Source: Penelope pileata
Lineage: Eukaryota > Chordata > Aves > Galliformes > Cracidae
Assembly (NCBI GenBank): GCA_013396635.1
Contig: WBMW01005650.1
Location: forward strand, 3,564,509 to 3,628,508
Reading direction: 5' to 3'
DNA: 64,000 nt
Shown here one piece after another: positions 24,420 to 36,000 of this stretch; within the stretch, counting starts at the first letter, position 1, and the number at the start of each line of letters is the position of its first letter. The notes below the pieces were generated by a model. That model worked only from the letters and a program-made list of their open reading frames with translations, was not told where the DNA came from and did no database searches. Both the position numbers and the translations under genes were made by a program.

Positions 24420-25824
24420 CAATAAAAAAATCCCCACACTATTTAATTCTAAACTCCACTGTATATGTTGCAGTATAGGCTGACATTTGCTGTTAAAGCA
24501 GAAAATTACAAGGAGGGCCTAATTGACCCTCCTGTGTCTTTGAAAAATCCTGTCTGTTGTCTCTAATTGACCCTCTAGATACCTTTATGGAACAATGAAT
24601 GAATCCTCAGTAAATAATGGACGGTGATGATTAATAGCTATGGTTTAGCTGGACCTCTGGCTCATGGAGTTCTGCTGCTTAATATTTTTCTGGGTTTTTT
24701 TTTTTCTTTTTTGCTATCGCAATTCTCTGTACTTCATAAACAAATTATTTCCAAATAAAATGTATCCTTTCGTACAGAACATGAAAAATAAGGTACAGTT
24801 CAATGCTACCTTATATTCTAGAATGAAAAAAATCATTGGCATTATTCAAAATGGCTTCCCATTCCCACCTTTTTCATGTTTCACTTCAATGTACAATAAT
24901 GTGTCCTCATATATTCCTATGCTTGACTTAGAAAGAAAAAAAAAGGACCATAATGGATCCCTTCAGAAGACATCACTTATTTCTTTCCTATTCATTGTAG
25001 TCAATAACAACAGAATGTCATATTTCTCCTTCTTGACTCCTCATCGCAATAAAAATCAGTAATACTGAGATACTTCTAGATTTGGCTTGATTATAATGCT
25101 GTCAGGAAATATTATGAAAACATCTCCAAATGTCTCTTCTCTCATTTAATATCTCTAATGCCTTATGTTTTCAGGGTTGTCAAATTATAAATACAGATAT
25201 GTTGAGTTACACCATTTCTCTGAAAGAAATGTGGCTCTGTTTTGAAAACAATATTTACAACTCTGTAAAAAAAACTGGCTCAGTGCCAATCCAAGAAATC
25301 ACACGCAGCAACGGGTGTTCACATACATCATCTTTCCTACAGCACAGTGACATTTTGTGATGGCAGTTCTAAAAATCAAGTCACTTTCTAAAATTCAACA
25401 TCGCATACTCAATACGTCAAGAAAATAAATGTTGTTGCAATATTTGTAACAAAAGAAAAACAAGAAAACAAAGCAGGAAGTTCAAACAATCCACTTTTTC
25501 AGATTTTAGAAATATATCAAAGATGAGCACTGTTTTTTACATGTGAAACGTGACTCCAGAATGTGTAAGTTTAGCTGATCGCTAATCCTGACAAAGTAGC
25601 TGACCTGTCAGAAACAGCCAACTGGAAAAGCTCCACAAGATCTGGAACAAAAAGAAGCATTCCAGGTCTCCCAGTGAAGAAACACATCAAATTTATCTAG
25701 CATTCTACATCCTAAACTCTCTCAGATAGAAGCTGGGACTTACTGGCCTATTGATGAACCTTTTATGACACTGAACATAAATGCGGGAGCTGAGGTTCAT
25801 TAAGCATCTTCAAACTCTTCTTAA
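24420..25824. other. Unique noncoding stretch
   Basis: No gene or known repeat is recognised. A 132-codon plus-strand open frame (24664-25062) encodes a Phe/Lys/Asn-rich chance-like peptide. Confidence 0.5.
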
Positions 25825-25930
25825 CAACACTCAGAGAACTTAAGGAAATAACATAATTTTATCCTGGGAAAACTAACTTGACCAAGGTCACCAAGAGCAT
25901 CTGTAAATTTAGCTTTTAGCTAACCCCAGA
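25825..25930 (+). repeat. MIR/L2-like 3' tail fragment
   Basis: The segment contains, in the right order, diverged versions of the MIR/L2 tail: a 'ttaacaacactc' block, an 'ataattttatc' block, 'gggaaaact' and then 'acttgaccaaggtcacc' (25876-25892), followed by an 'agcatctgtaaa' block. The core 'acttgcccaaggtcac' is the best preserved part of this family in amniotes. The match is partial and old. Confidence 0.45.
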
Positions 25931-26453
25931 TTATCTAAAATAGATGGTTATTTTAAATCCAATAGCAATGGTTTTTACAGTTGGTACTTCAGTTCACTGC
26001 AACTAAATTCAAATATATGAAATGTTTCTTTTAAGGCTAAGATTAATAACAATACATATTTAATCAGGAAAATAAATTCTTGCTTAGTGCAACCTGCACT
26101 TCTCTTTAATGCATGGTTTCTTACAGGTGTTACCCTGATCTCCCAGGAGAAGATATCTGCCGCTGCTGATTCACTACCACTTGCCCCCAGGCAGGAAGTG
26201 AATGCTTTTAAGAAATATTGTACAATTTGGGCCAGCAAAGTTGGATGATGACTGTACTAAACTGCCTGTAAATAAGCAATACCTGTGAGGAGAGGGAAGA
26301 ATAATATTTCATAAGTTCATTGATTTAGTGTAGGCGCAGTGTTCTTCGGAGGATGATCTAACTAAGCTGTTGAAGTCAGCCTGTTATTGGTGCTGCCACG
26401 GGCAGTAACACAACAGAGCATTTAACATGTTTGTAAGTGCTATATTCACAGCA
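25931..26453. other. Unique noncoding stretch
   Basis: No gene or repeat is recognised between the MIR/L2-like fragment and the CR1 end. Confidence 0.5.
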
Positions 26454-26640
26454 TCACAAAACAGCTGAGGTCAGAAGACATCTCTGGAGATCAGCGGGTG
26501 CCCAGTGCTCGGCACAGGGTCAGCAGGAGGGGATGCTCAGGACCATGTCCAGGTGGGCTGTGGATATTTCAGTTTGTGTCCATTTCCTCTCATCCTGCCA
26601 CCAGACACCACAGAGAAGAGTCAGGCTCTGGTCTCTTCAC
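26454..26640 (-). mobile_element. CR1 LINE 3' end, truncated and internally deleted
   Basis: Read on the plus strand, the segment shows the standard avian CR1 3' region in reverse. It has 'gctgaggtcagaag' and 'tctctggagatca' near the start, then 'gctcaggaccatgtccaggtgggc' spread over 26534-26558, then 'cagtttgtgtccatttcctct' and 'gaagagtcaggctctg' further on. The element is therefore on the minus strand with its 3' end at the left. Relative to the usual CR1 order, about 100 bp between the 'gatatttc' block and the 'cagtttgtg' block is missing. No open reading frame survives. The copy is strongly 5' truncated, as most CR1 copies are, and moderately diverged. Confidence 0.85.
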
Positions 26641-29600
26641 TAATTCATCACATTTTTTACACAACTTGAAATTCATCCAGTATAAACATAAGCATAACTC
26701 AGAGATGTATATATGCCCTGATATCCAAACAGAAGTCACTTATTCACATACAATTGTCCAATTTGCAGGTTTAGGAGTGGCAGTCACCAACGCAAACTAA
26801 ATGTATAATTTTTCCATGCAAACTTGAGATGAACTTCCTCTTCCAGCCCAGAAACCTGCATTCCAGAGCACTGCTCTCTGTTACTAGACTTGAACAAGCA
26901 GCCAAATGTGACTGTGTATGTTCAGTGCATAAAGCTGACTATGAACGCGATGTTTGCATGTGCCACCATTAGGAATTATGCTACTTAGCCACTTGCAGCA
27001 GGTGCACTTTGGAACTGTGTTGTGCATGCTATGGGCTTGGTATCCCAGTATGCTATTTTGTGGGTACTATTAATGATACAAAAATCACTCAGAGAAACCA
27101 ATTTCCATGTTTGACTAATAGGAAATATTCGGTAGGAATTTATGCAATAATAAACTTTGTCAAAGATATAATCACATTGCTGTATTTACAACTATGTTAA
27201 AAGTTCTGGTTTATTGTAATTGAGAAAATCTAGAAGATGCATACTCTCTTGGGGAAACCTCTATGATAGCAGGTAGATTCATATAAATCACATCACAGTT
27301 TACAGTAGGAAATTGTTTGTCTAAATAGTAGAAAACTGTAACCTTCGTACAACTGGGGTTAAACTAATTCTGATCTAACAAAAAGCAAAATTTACATATA
27401 ACTTTGTTATCAAAATAAATAGGGGCTTTAGTCTCTTTCATAGTCATTCCCATTGTTCTTCCATGGCCTCATCTGCTTTCACTAAAATCATGGTACAAAG
27501 CACATTTTTCATATAATATCAGGAAGAATACAGCAATGCAGCCATCAGGTCTGCTTCAGTGCATAAAGATCACAGAGTACAAAAGATGATTATATTTCAA
27601 GTATTTTTTTTGTTCTCAACAAACTTCAAGTCAATTAGAAATTTCACTTCTAAAATACCACATATTGTTTTAGTTAAAGGCCTGAACACAGAAATGATTA
27701 TTTCTCTTCAGCTTTTAAAAATACAGAGTTAACTCCAGCTATTCTCTCAGAAAAATAACATGGCATATGCACAAATGTTTCCATAGTCAGTCACTCAGCA
27801 CAGCGATAAACTGATTTGCAGGACCAAAGATTTGATAGTGCAATTTTTATTCATCTCTTAAATTAAAAGTCGTTACTTATGGTGATGATGTTGAAATAGT
27901 CTCAAGTTCAGCATGTCTGATATTTCCCATTGTTGGTTTCAGTATAGTTGCTCACAACTTTTGCAAGCCCCAAATATTCTCACTGAAGTTTCCTACTATG
28001 GCTGTCTGTGGGGCACAACTTATGTGGGAAAGTTTCATCAAATGTGCTTTCATAATTTCCAAAGAGCCAACCAGGGATACATATATTATTTTCAGAAGTT
28101 TAAAAAAAAAAGTGTACAAGTGTTTTCTGGGAAACTTCCAAGTCCCTAAGGCAGAGAAGGATCTCATAAGTCACCAGTTGCAGTTTGCACTTGATGCAGT
28201 TTGCATCTTAGTGACTGCGTGGTGGGTATGGGAAAGCTGTCTCCCACTCCTCTAATACCAAATGCAGGAAATTAGAGCTGTGGCTAGGCCAAGAAAGAGA
28301 ATAAAAGAAAAGCAGAACACAGTTTTTGTGGGAAGGGCGAGTGGAACAAAACGCGTAAAAGACTGAAGCTGAAAGGGATAACTTAGGATGGAAAACAGGA
28401 GTTGAGAGACGATGGGACAGAAGATGAAAAGGTCAGAGAGGTCCTAGAAAAACAGATCAGACTTTAGGGGTAAAGAGAAGAAATAAAAATGGATAGGGAA
28501 CATCATTTTATTTCAAAATCTGCATAGAATACATTAATCAGTTTTGGTGGTGTTCTAATTTCACAAATATTTACAAAATAAATAATCACTCTTTGGTGGT
28601 ATGGTGAGAAAGAAGCAATCCATGATTAGTGTTAGAAGTGATTAGCTTAGCTCAAAGGACAGTGTTAGTACATCAAAGGAAAGAATTCAAATTCTACTAA
28701 CAATTCTGTAAGGTTTTCTACCCTTTCCTCCATCTTCCTAGCATCCGTTAAATAACGAAGGAATAAAACAAACCCCTTAAACTTTAGAAAATGCCAAATC
28801 TAGATTGTTTATGAAACCTTAATTCAGTCCTTTGGTGTATGCAGATTCATAGAAAAGTTTTAATTACAACAGAATACTCAACTGCATAATTTTGTCTCAT
28901 GTTATCTTGTGTTAGCCCAGGTGTTTTTGGCTAATTATTCAACTAAGCATATGTCATCACTCAATACACTTTATCCACGCCTATGTTTCCAGCAGAAACA
29001 CTAAAAGGATCATAGAAATATTAGCATAATTACTAAATATCACTTTCTTTTCAACATACTATGTACTACATAGATCCACGCATACCCTAGCAGGAAACAA
29101 GTTTAATAAATAAGGCCTCTTCAGCCAAATATCTTGGACTGTCCCCAGATCTCAGGTGCTGCCAAGTGACTGATTTAAGAGATGGACAAACGTAGACACA
29201 CAAAAGTACAGATACTATGATTAATGGATGATTCAGATTCCCCTGAACTGCATATCATGACTTAATGTGAAACCATGAAGAGATTAAAGGCAGGAATTAC
29301 ATTATCATGAATAACATAAAGAAGTGATATTCTGTTTAAAAGCGTTTGATTGCAAGTGAGTTGAACAAATATATTAACACAGCTTCCAGAGATTCAATCA
29401 GGTTGAACAATACCCAGAATTTATTTTGAAATAAGCTTTATATATCTCACATGTGAGGTACATGTCTATTTGTGATTAGCACTAAAGCTATCCACATGTA
29501 GATTTTAATTCTTTCTTCAGTTGTATAGAGCTTACACTGTCTGCATTGTCCTTCTTTTCACAATGGAACCTTCTCCCAATTACACATGAAGTACATCTCA

Positions 29601-31119
29601 ATGCTGTAGGTACGAGACATACACATTTATACCTAGGTTATTATACTTTCCCTTTTATTATGATATGAAAAACTGTCTCCTTGCTATGGGGGCACAGTAA
29701 TGTGGCTGTTGCATCTTATATCTCAGTATTGAATTCATAAACAGGGGTTTAGAGGGCATTTAGTGTTTCATATTATTTGAATCATATCAGTTGAAAATTT
29801 GTATTTAAATTATTCAGGCAGTATGCAAAGCTCTTCTATAAAGGATAGTTGTGCATTAACTTACAATTAAATGATGGTTTTAATGAAATTATAGTGTGTG
29901 ACAGGTTAACGGACTGACGCTGAAAGGCAAATGTCGAAATGAAGCCAAGACGTTTATTTTCAAACTGACAAATCTTAACTCAACCATAACGTATAGTTCC
30001 ATTAACATTATAGTTATTACACAAAATAATTTGGTTGAAAAAAATACATAATAGACCAAGCTGCCAGACCACCAGTACAGCCCCGAACCTCACCGTGCTC
30101 CATGAAAGACAAACCAAGCCAACGCCTCAGCGACACACAGATTCCATCTGCAGACCTGGAGAAAGGGCTACAAACCTTGAACCAACAGTCAGACACCAGC
30201 TTTTTCCTGAACAATGCATGTAATCTTTACTGCTTTTTTTTTCCCCTCTCTTTTCAGCACTAAAGTCAATCCTACAGGCAAGCTTTGACTTAAACACATC
30301 AAAAGCTCTTAATGAAATCCTGAGCTCTAACTTCCACTTATTTTTCACCAAATTCTATGGCACAAAGTGGCAGAAAAATCTCTGGATGCCATTAAAGACA
30401 TCATTCCCACAGTTTCCAGAAAGTCAGTATTTAGACAATCTAGATGTGATTTTGGCACTATATACAATTTCACATATGGAATTGAGATGTCTAAAGAGCA
30501 ACACTCTTCCCTCTCTGAAAAAAGTCCTTCTGTTCAAACAGTTTAAACACTGGTTAAACACCAGCAAAAGTGAAAATGTGACAGAATGACCAGCAGGACA
30601 CGCAGAGGTGAAACTCAGGATCTTTCATGTGAAATGACTAACAGCACAGGACCAAGGTGGTACGCTGACTTTTAGCGGGGCCAGGAAAACACAAAAAAAT
30701 GACAGACACAAGAATATACCTGTAGCAATCAGAGTTTTTCAGTAACTGGAAACAAGAGAACACTGCAAGGGGTGAAATACTGAAAATTCTGCCTAAATAC
30801 ATCATTTCAATGTAATAAAAATGAACAAACGGAGCACACAGCTCACAGGGCCAGTACCGGGACACAGGCCTCCTCCTCCATGTTAGTAGCTTGAATACAC
30901 TATGAGTGGCTAGCGACCAAAAGTAATTACCATATAGCAAATGTAATTTTGCTTCTGTGAAACGAGCTGTGCTCTCAGCCCAGCCCCTAGAGGCCAGCCT
31001 TTAAAGCTCAGAAGCCAGGCAGGCTCAGGCTGCTGCGGAGCATTGAATGGGCACAGAGACTTCACCCTTCACCCATTGGGTCAGAATGAAATTGCAGCAC
31101 TGGGAAGCCTGAACTATGC
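26641..31119. other. Long unique noncoding stretch
   Basis: No gene is recognised. A purine-rich strand runs from about 28264 to 28500 and includes one acgcgt. A perfect 12-bp palindrome (ctcacatgtgag) sits at 29446-29457. Open frames are chance-sized. Confidence 0.55.
28264..28500. repeat. Purine-rich low-complexity stretch
   Basis: The plus strand is dominated by A and G for over 200 bp, with repeated gaaa, gaga and ggga words but no fixed repeat unit. It is low-complexity sequence with no clear origin. Confidence 0.6.
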
Positions 31120-31215
31120 TTCCAAATTTATAGTCGCTAAGGCCAAAAGGGGCTCCTTGCGACCGTCTAATCTGACCTGCTGTGTAACTCAGACCACACA
31201 GTTTGAGCTGGTTAC
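31120..31215 (-). mobile_element. Ancient CR1-type LINE 3' fragment
   Basis: The block reads 'tttatagtcgctaaggcc', then 'aaaaggggctccttgcgacc', then 'gtctaatctgacctgctg', then 'gtaactcagaccacacag'. This follows the pattern of an old CR1 3' end widespread in turtles and crocodilians ('ctaaggccagaagggacc ... tctgacctcctg ... cacaggcca'). The direction implies an element on the minus strand. Divergence is much higher than in the two avian-type CR1 copies, so it predates them. Confidence 0.65.
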
Positions 31216-32988
31216 TCTTCTCCACACTGCACTTTCTTTTTTCCTCTCTCTACATCTCTTTAGTTTCGTTTGTTTTAATACAAGGGAGCTTCAAATTCCC
31301 CAGCTATTAGTTCACCACTTTTACAACATCATTTTGTAAAATTAGAACAAAACAAAAGCCTGGAAGGAGGCAGCAGACACATTTGCCCCATTGCCCAAGT
31401 CTTGTTACCAAATCGATGTCATAGACTTGATACAAGTAATAGGGATTATATGACCCAAAGCATGCTTTAAGTGACTCGGTGAATGTAAGGCATTAAACAC
31501 TAAATACAACTGTATTTCACAGATTCATTAGATGTAATTTTCAGCCTATTGCCACCTGAGCTCTAAGTGCTGCCTGCCACTCTCAGTACAGTCATCCAGA
31601 CAGGCATTTTCTGTGTTACTGCTTCTCCATAGGGAAAGTTTGTTACTGTTCACTGAGATGTTGAAAAATACCTGTTCAAGTCACGTCAGTAACCAATGGG
31701 ATATCTGATTAAAAAATAAAAGCACAGAAGTTGCATTAGATGTTTGAGATTCTTGTTTTGGAGGAAAGAACTTCATTCATGCAATGCCTTTTTTTTCTCC
31801 ATCGAAACCAAGAAACCAAGTAAGTTGTCAGCTGTCCCCAGCAATGAAGAAAATGAAAGGATGCCAAGCAGATAGAGAGACAGCCAAGAAATCAGATCCC
31901 CTAATCCAAATCTCTGATATTGTACAGTCTAAAAAGTGGGCCATATTCATACCACTTCATTTCACACACACTTAACTAAGGTATGTGAATCCCAGATATG
32001 CTGAATTGTCTTTTAGAGTCTAAATAGCCATAGAGGAAGACAAAGCCCTTTGAAAATTCAAAATGCACAAGAGCAATTCTATGCAAAGCTTTGCTACAAG
32101 GTAGAAAGTGCATGGCAGAACTGATGCGTCCCCAACTAAAGGAGAAATGTTTTCTTACGTTCTTTCCAGCTTCTTCCAAAGATGTATTTGCTGCAAACCC
32201 AGCATATCTTTTGAGGAAGTTGCTTAATCTTTTGCAAGTTAAGACAAGACCCACATTAGTTCCACTGCATCCCTTTCCAACCATGTGTAGTTTCATAAGA
32301 CCAAGCAGAATGTCTTTTGCAAGAACAAAGTGAAATCACCAACAAAAATTTAGCATTAATTCAAAATGTACAAAGTATAATGATATGTATAAATCATTCA
32401 AAATGTTAATAATTTCTCTATTATTTGATCACATGCTTTTCACTATTTCCTGAAAATTATTTGAAGGGTTAAATAAAAATATATGCTATGAACACTCACT
32501 GTCATCTGTAACAAATCAAAACTAAGTTAGTTTGATGAAAAACTTCCACAGTACTCAGTACTGTAAATTAATCTCAGTGTTAAACTGCTTAGGAAATAGT
32601 GAACGTTGCCTTGGTGCCACTTAGTTTCATATTAATAACATAAGAAGTGTCTACAGTGTTTAGAAGAGAAACATAAGTGTCTTCAGGAAACCTGAATTTT
32701 GAGAAACAGAGTCATAAAATGTTAACAGTGGCTGGGTTGATGGAAAAGTGCAGTAAGACAGTTAACAAGTTTACATATCCCAAATAAACAGCATTTGCCC
32801 TTGATGTAAACAAGCAAAAATAGAGATGGATAGGACTCCTCATAAAGACACAAACACTGGTCGACTATATTACAAATAGCATTTTCTCTGAAAGTGGCCA
32901 GTTCTTGAAGCTCTGCAACAACTCTTGTAATATTCAGATAAAGAAGAATTTATCAAAAGGAAGCTTTAATATGTATTTTGCATTACTC
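31216..32988. other. Unique noncoding stretch
   Basis: AT-rich sequence with no recognisable gene or repeat. Confidence 0.55.
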
Positions 32989-33040
32989 AGTAAATTTTTG
33001 TTATAAGCATTTAATTTAGTTATAAATTTACTAAATGCTT
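32989..33040. repeat. Two interleaved 9-bp inverted repeats
   Basis: Arm B agtaaattt (32989-32997) pairs with aaatttact (33024-33032). Arm A aagcattta (33005-33013) pairs with taaatgctt (33032-33040). The order is B-A-B'-A', and the last two arms share one base. Both pairs are perfect, but the sequence is AT-rich. Confidence 0.85.
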
Positions 33041-36000
33041 GGCCTTAAATATAGCCAAGAGATCCAAAACTAAATAAACCTTCTGAGCTTTTTTCCTTTT
33101 AGCAGTTTTAAATCTGCATTTCTCTGTTTTTGTTTGGGGTAGAAATATAGATGAAAGATTTCAGACTATAGCATCTCTACCATTTATTGTTCTGGAAATC
33201 ATCTTAATGTCCCAACCTATTGGCTCTTCACAGATAAGCAATTCTACTGTTTTCACTCCCTCTTTGTACAGTAATATTTCCTCTTTCATAACTGTTCTAC
33301 TGGTTTAGTATATTCACTTCTTGTCTGCACTGTAAACCTACCCTTATTAAGTGCTGGCAAAAATTTATGATCATTTAAAAATGAAGTATATAACATATCA
33401 GCAAGCAATACCTTTCTCTACCTTAACAGAGCATCAAATAGGCAGAAAGACAAAGTGCCATGGTCTTCTGCTCGCACAGTTCCTTCTTGGAAGTACCAGC
33501 CTAAAACACAGGTTTAAATGGCTTCTGATATACATGGGACATTTTCTTATCTTCACCTAGTCGGACTTCTTTGTTCTATGCCTCATGGTCCCCTTTCACA
33601 GCTGCCAATGCTGATTTCCTAAAGCAATCCTATGCCTTGCTATTGTTTCTTAGTAACTATGCATCTGCACATGTGCATAAATATTTGTCACTGAAATTAT
33701 AATCTTCATTGTGTAAAGTTGAACAAAATAATTAAAAGCTTTGGGGGTAATGTGGGTAGCATAGAAATAATCCATAAATAAATCAATTAAACAAAAACAA
33801 TCAAACAAAAAACCAGAAGAAAATAAACATAACAATGGTCAAATATGAAAATTGTTCCAAAGGTTTTGCTAAAACCCTCAGCCTTTGCATATGATACCAG
33901 CTGACAATAACTACACTTGAATGAAAAGAAATAACGAAATGCCCAGAGCATTGAGTTTTATGATATTGGGATGAAGAATTGCATCTCGCCATTCTCGGTG
34001 TCAGAGTTCAAGTCATTGATGGAGTTTAGGGACAGAGGGATCATAAAAGAGGTCAAGGAACTCCTCAAGATCTTACATCTTCTATAACAAGTCTGACAAT
34101 TCTGAACTTTTGGAGAAAGAAGGCTAAAAATCTTTATTTCTTCAATAAATAAATGTGCTGCTTAAGTATAAGCATTATATTAAAGTAATACACAATTTTA
34201 GCCTTAAGTTATGCCTTGTATTATGCTTTCTGCATCTTCTCAACTGGCTTTAATGCCAGAACTAACTGATATGCACCTAGACACTTTACTATTGGAGGTA
34301 TTTTGAGGACTTTGCCCCAATAACTTAGTGAAAATCAACTTAATTATTCTCATTATATTCTGTTATTATTATATTAATTTGTTTATATTTTTTGAAATAA
34401 TCACAGTTTAAACTATATAATATTTAATTTTCTTGCAAAAAATTTATTCAACTGATTAAACAAAAAAATACTACCAGCTACATTACAACCAGACAACAAA
34501 AAAACCGCCAAAGCACTCAAAAAATGTATGGGGTTATGTCTCCTTCCTTCTCTTTTTAGTACAAGCTGTGAACTGATTAATAAGGAGTACATAAATTGTT
34601 GGGAGTAGTATCTCATGATAAGGAGAGGAAAAGCTAAGATATGACTAACACATCATAACTATTTTCTGCAAGTGATAAGTCATTTTTTCCTATTTCCCTT
34701 CCCAATGGAACAAGAAAAGTACATACTCTTCTACGGTCTATTCACTGACACGCTGCTTATCTGATGATGCACTGCTTTGGGTCATTTTCAGGACCTGCTA
34801 TTTAGATAGAAAGGAAGAAGTAGTAATATGGGAAAAACATGACAAAATAACTTTTGAAGTGTACTTCTTAGGTACAATTCCCTTCAAAATGAGCAGAAGT
34901 AAATAATTCCAGCAACACAGAACCTTACAGCATAGAGGTTTTTTCCATTCTTGCAGATTGGAGAGTAACAAATAAAGAAACTCCTTTAAATTAGGGCTTT
35001 AAAAATCTGAGGCTACTATAAAAAAAAAAAAGATTAACTTAATCCCCCAACAACCCAATTTATGACAAGTAAAGGGTTATGAAAAATTCCATCTAGATGT
35101 CAAATATAAGGAAACACAAAGTCTTTGGAGACACATAATGATAAACTGCAGATTGAGCAATAAGCTCAGTGAACAGAATGAACAGTTCAAGAGTTCAGAA
35201 CATGTTCATTTGAAAGGTGTTCTGTTAAAGAGAAGGGCATGGTATAGACAAAGGCACAGAAAGGTCATCATTACAGTCATTTCATCTTCATTACAATGGT
35301 GCAGTCACAGCATTGGTGCCACACTTAAGTCCACACTTGCAAGCCAATGCACTGTTTTGGAGATGAAACAAAAATATTTTCATAGATTAATGAATCCTGC
35401 TGCTATAGGTAGGTATATAAGAACTTGTCAGTTTGATTCAGATTTGAAAAATAAACAAGGCATGAAATATTCTCTCCATTCTCTCTATTTTTCTCATCAT
35501 GTGAGATGAATTAAAAATTATAATCAAAAATTGTCCTGTTCCTCACCAAACATACAGCATAGCCTGGACAGAGAGCTGCTCTGCCCATCAGACTGCAGCC
35601 CAGAGCTCACTTACTCAGCCAGCTGTTATCTCAAATGCAGTAGTTTGCGATGAGCAGAAGCAAGCAGAATTTTTAAAAGTTTCAATAAAATAATGAATTC
35701 TGTCTTTTGAAATCAAGAGTGTCTACTCCAAGCTAAACCTTTAGGGAAAAATCTGGAAGATTACATTCAGTAAACCTAATAAGATTCTGGCTGGAATGCG
35801 GAGCTGATAACTCTACTCTTGAAAACAGAGAGGTAATAACCCATGCACAAAGCAAAGCCCTGGGTTGTATATCAGACATCTTTCAGGACCTGGTATTACA
35901 TCACAGCACAGGTATGGTACTAAATCCAGACCAAATCATTTTAGCAACAAACAATAAATGTCCAGGTCATCATGGGAGGCCTCCAAAGCAAGTACTGACC

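Noticed and set aside
24664..25062. 132-codon plus-strand open frame, Phe/Lys/Asn-rich
   Set aside because: It has no domain, low complexity at the start from a T run, and composition expected of AT-rich noncoding DNA.
32250..32320. CR1-like 'ccctttccaacc' near a possible tail
   Set aside because: Too short and not followed by the expected terminal repeat.
35138..35509. 123-codon open frame
   Set aside because: No recognisable motif and no conserved-looking composition.
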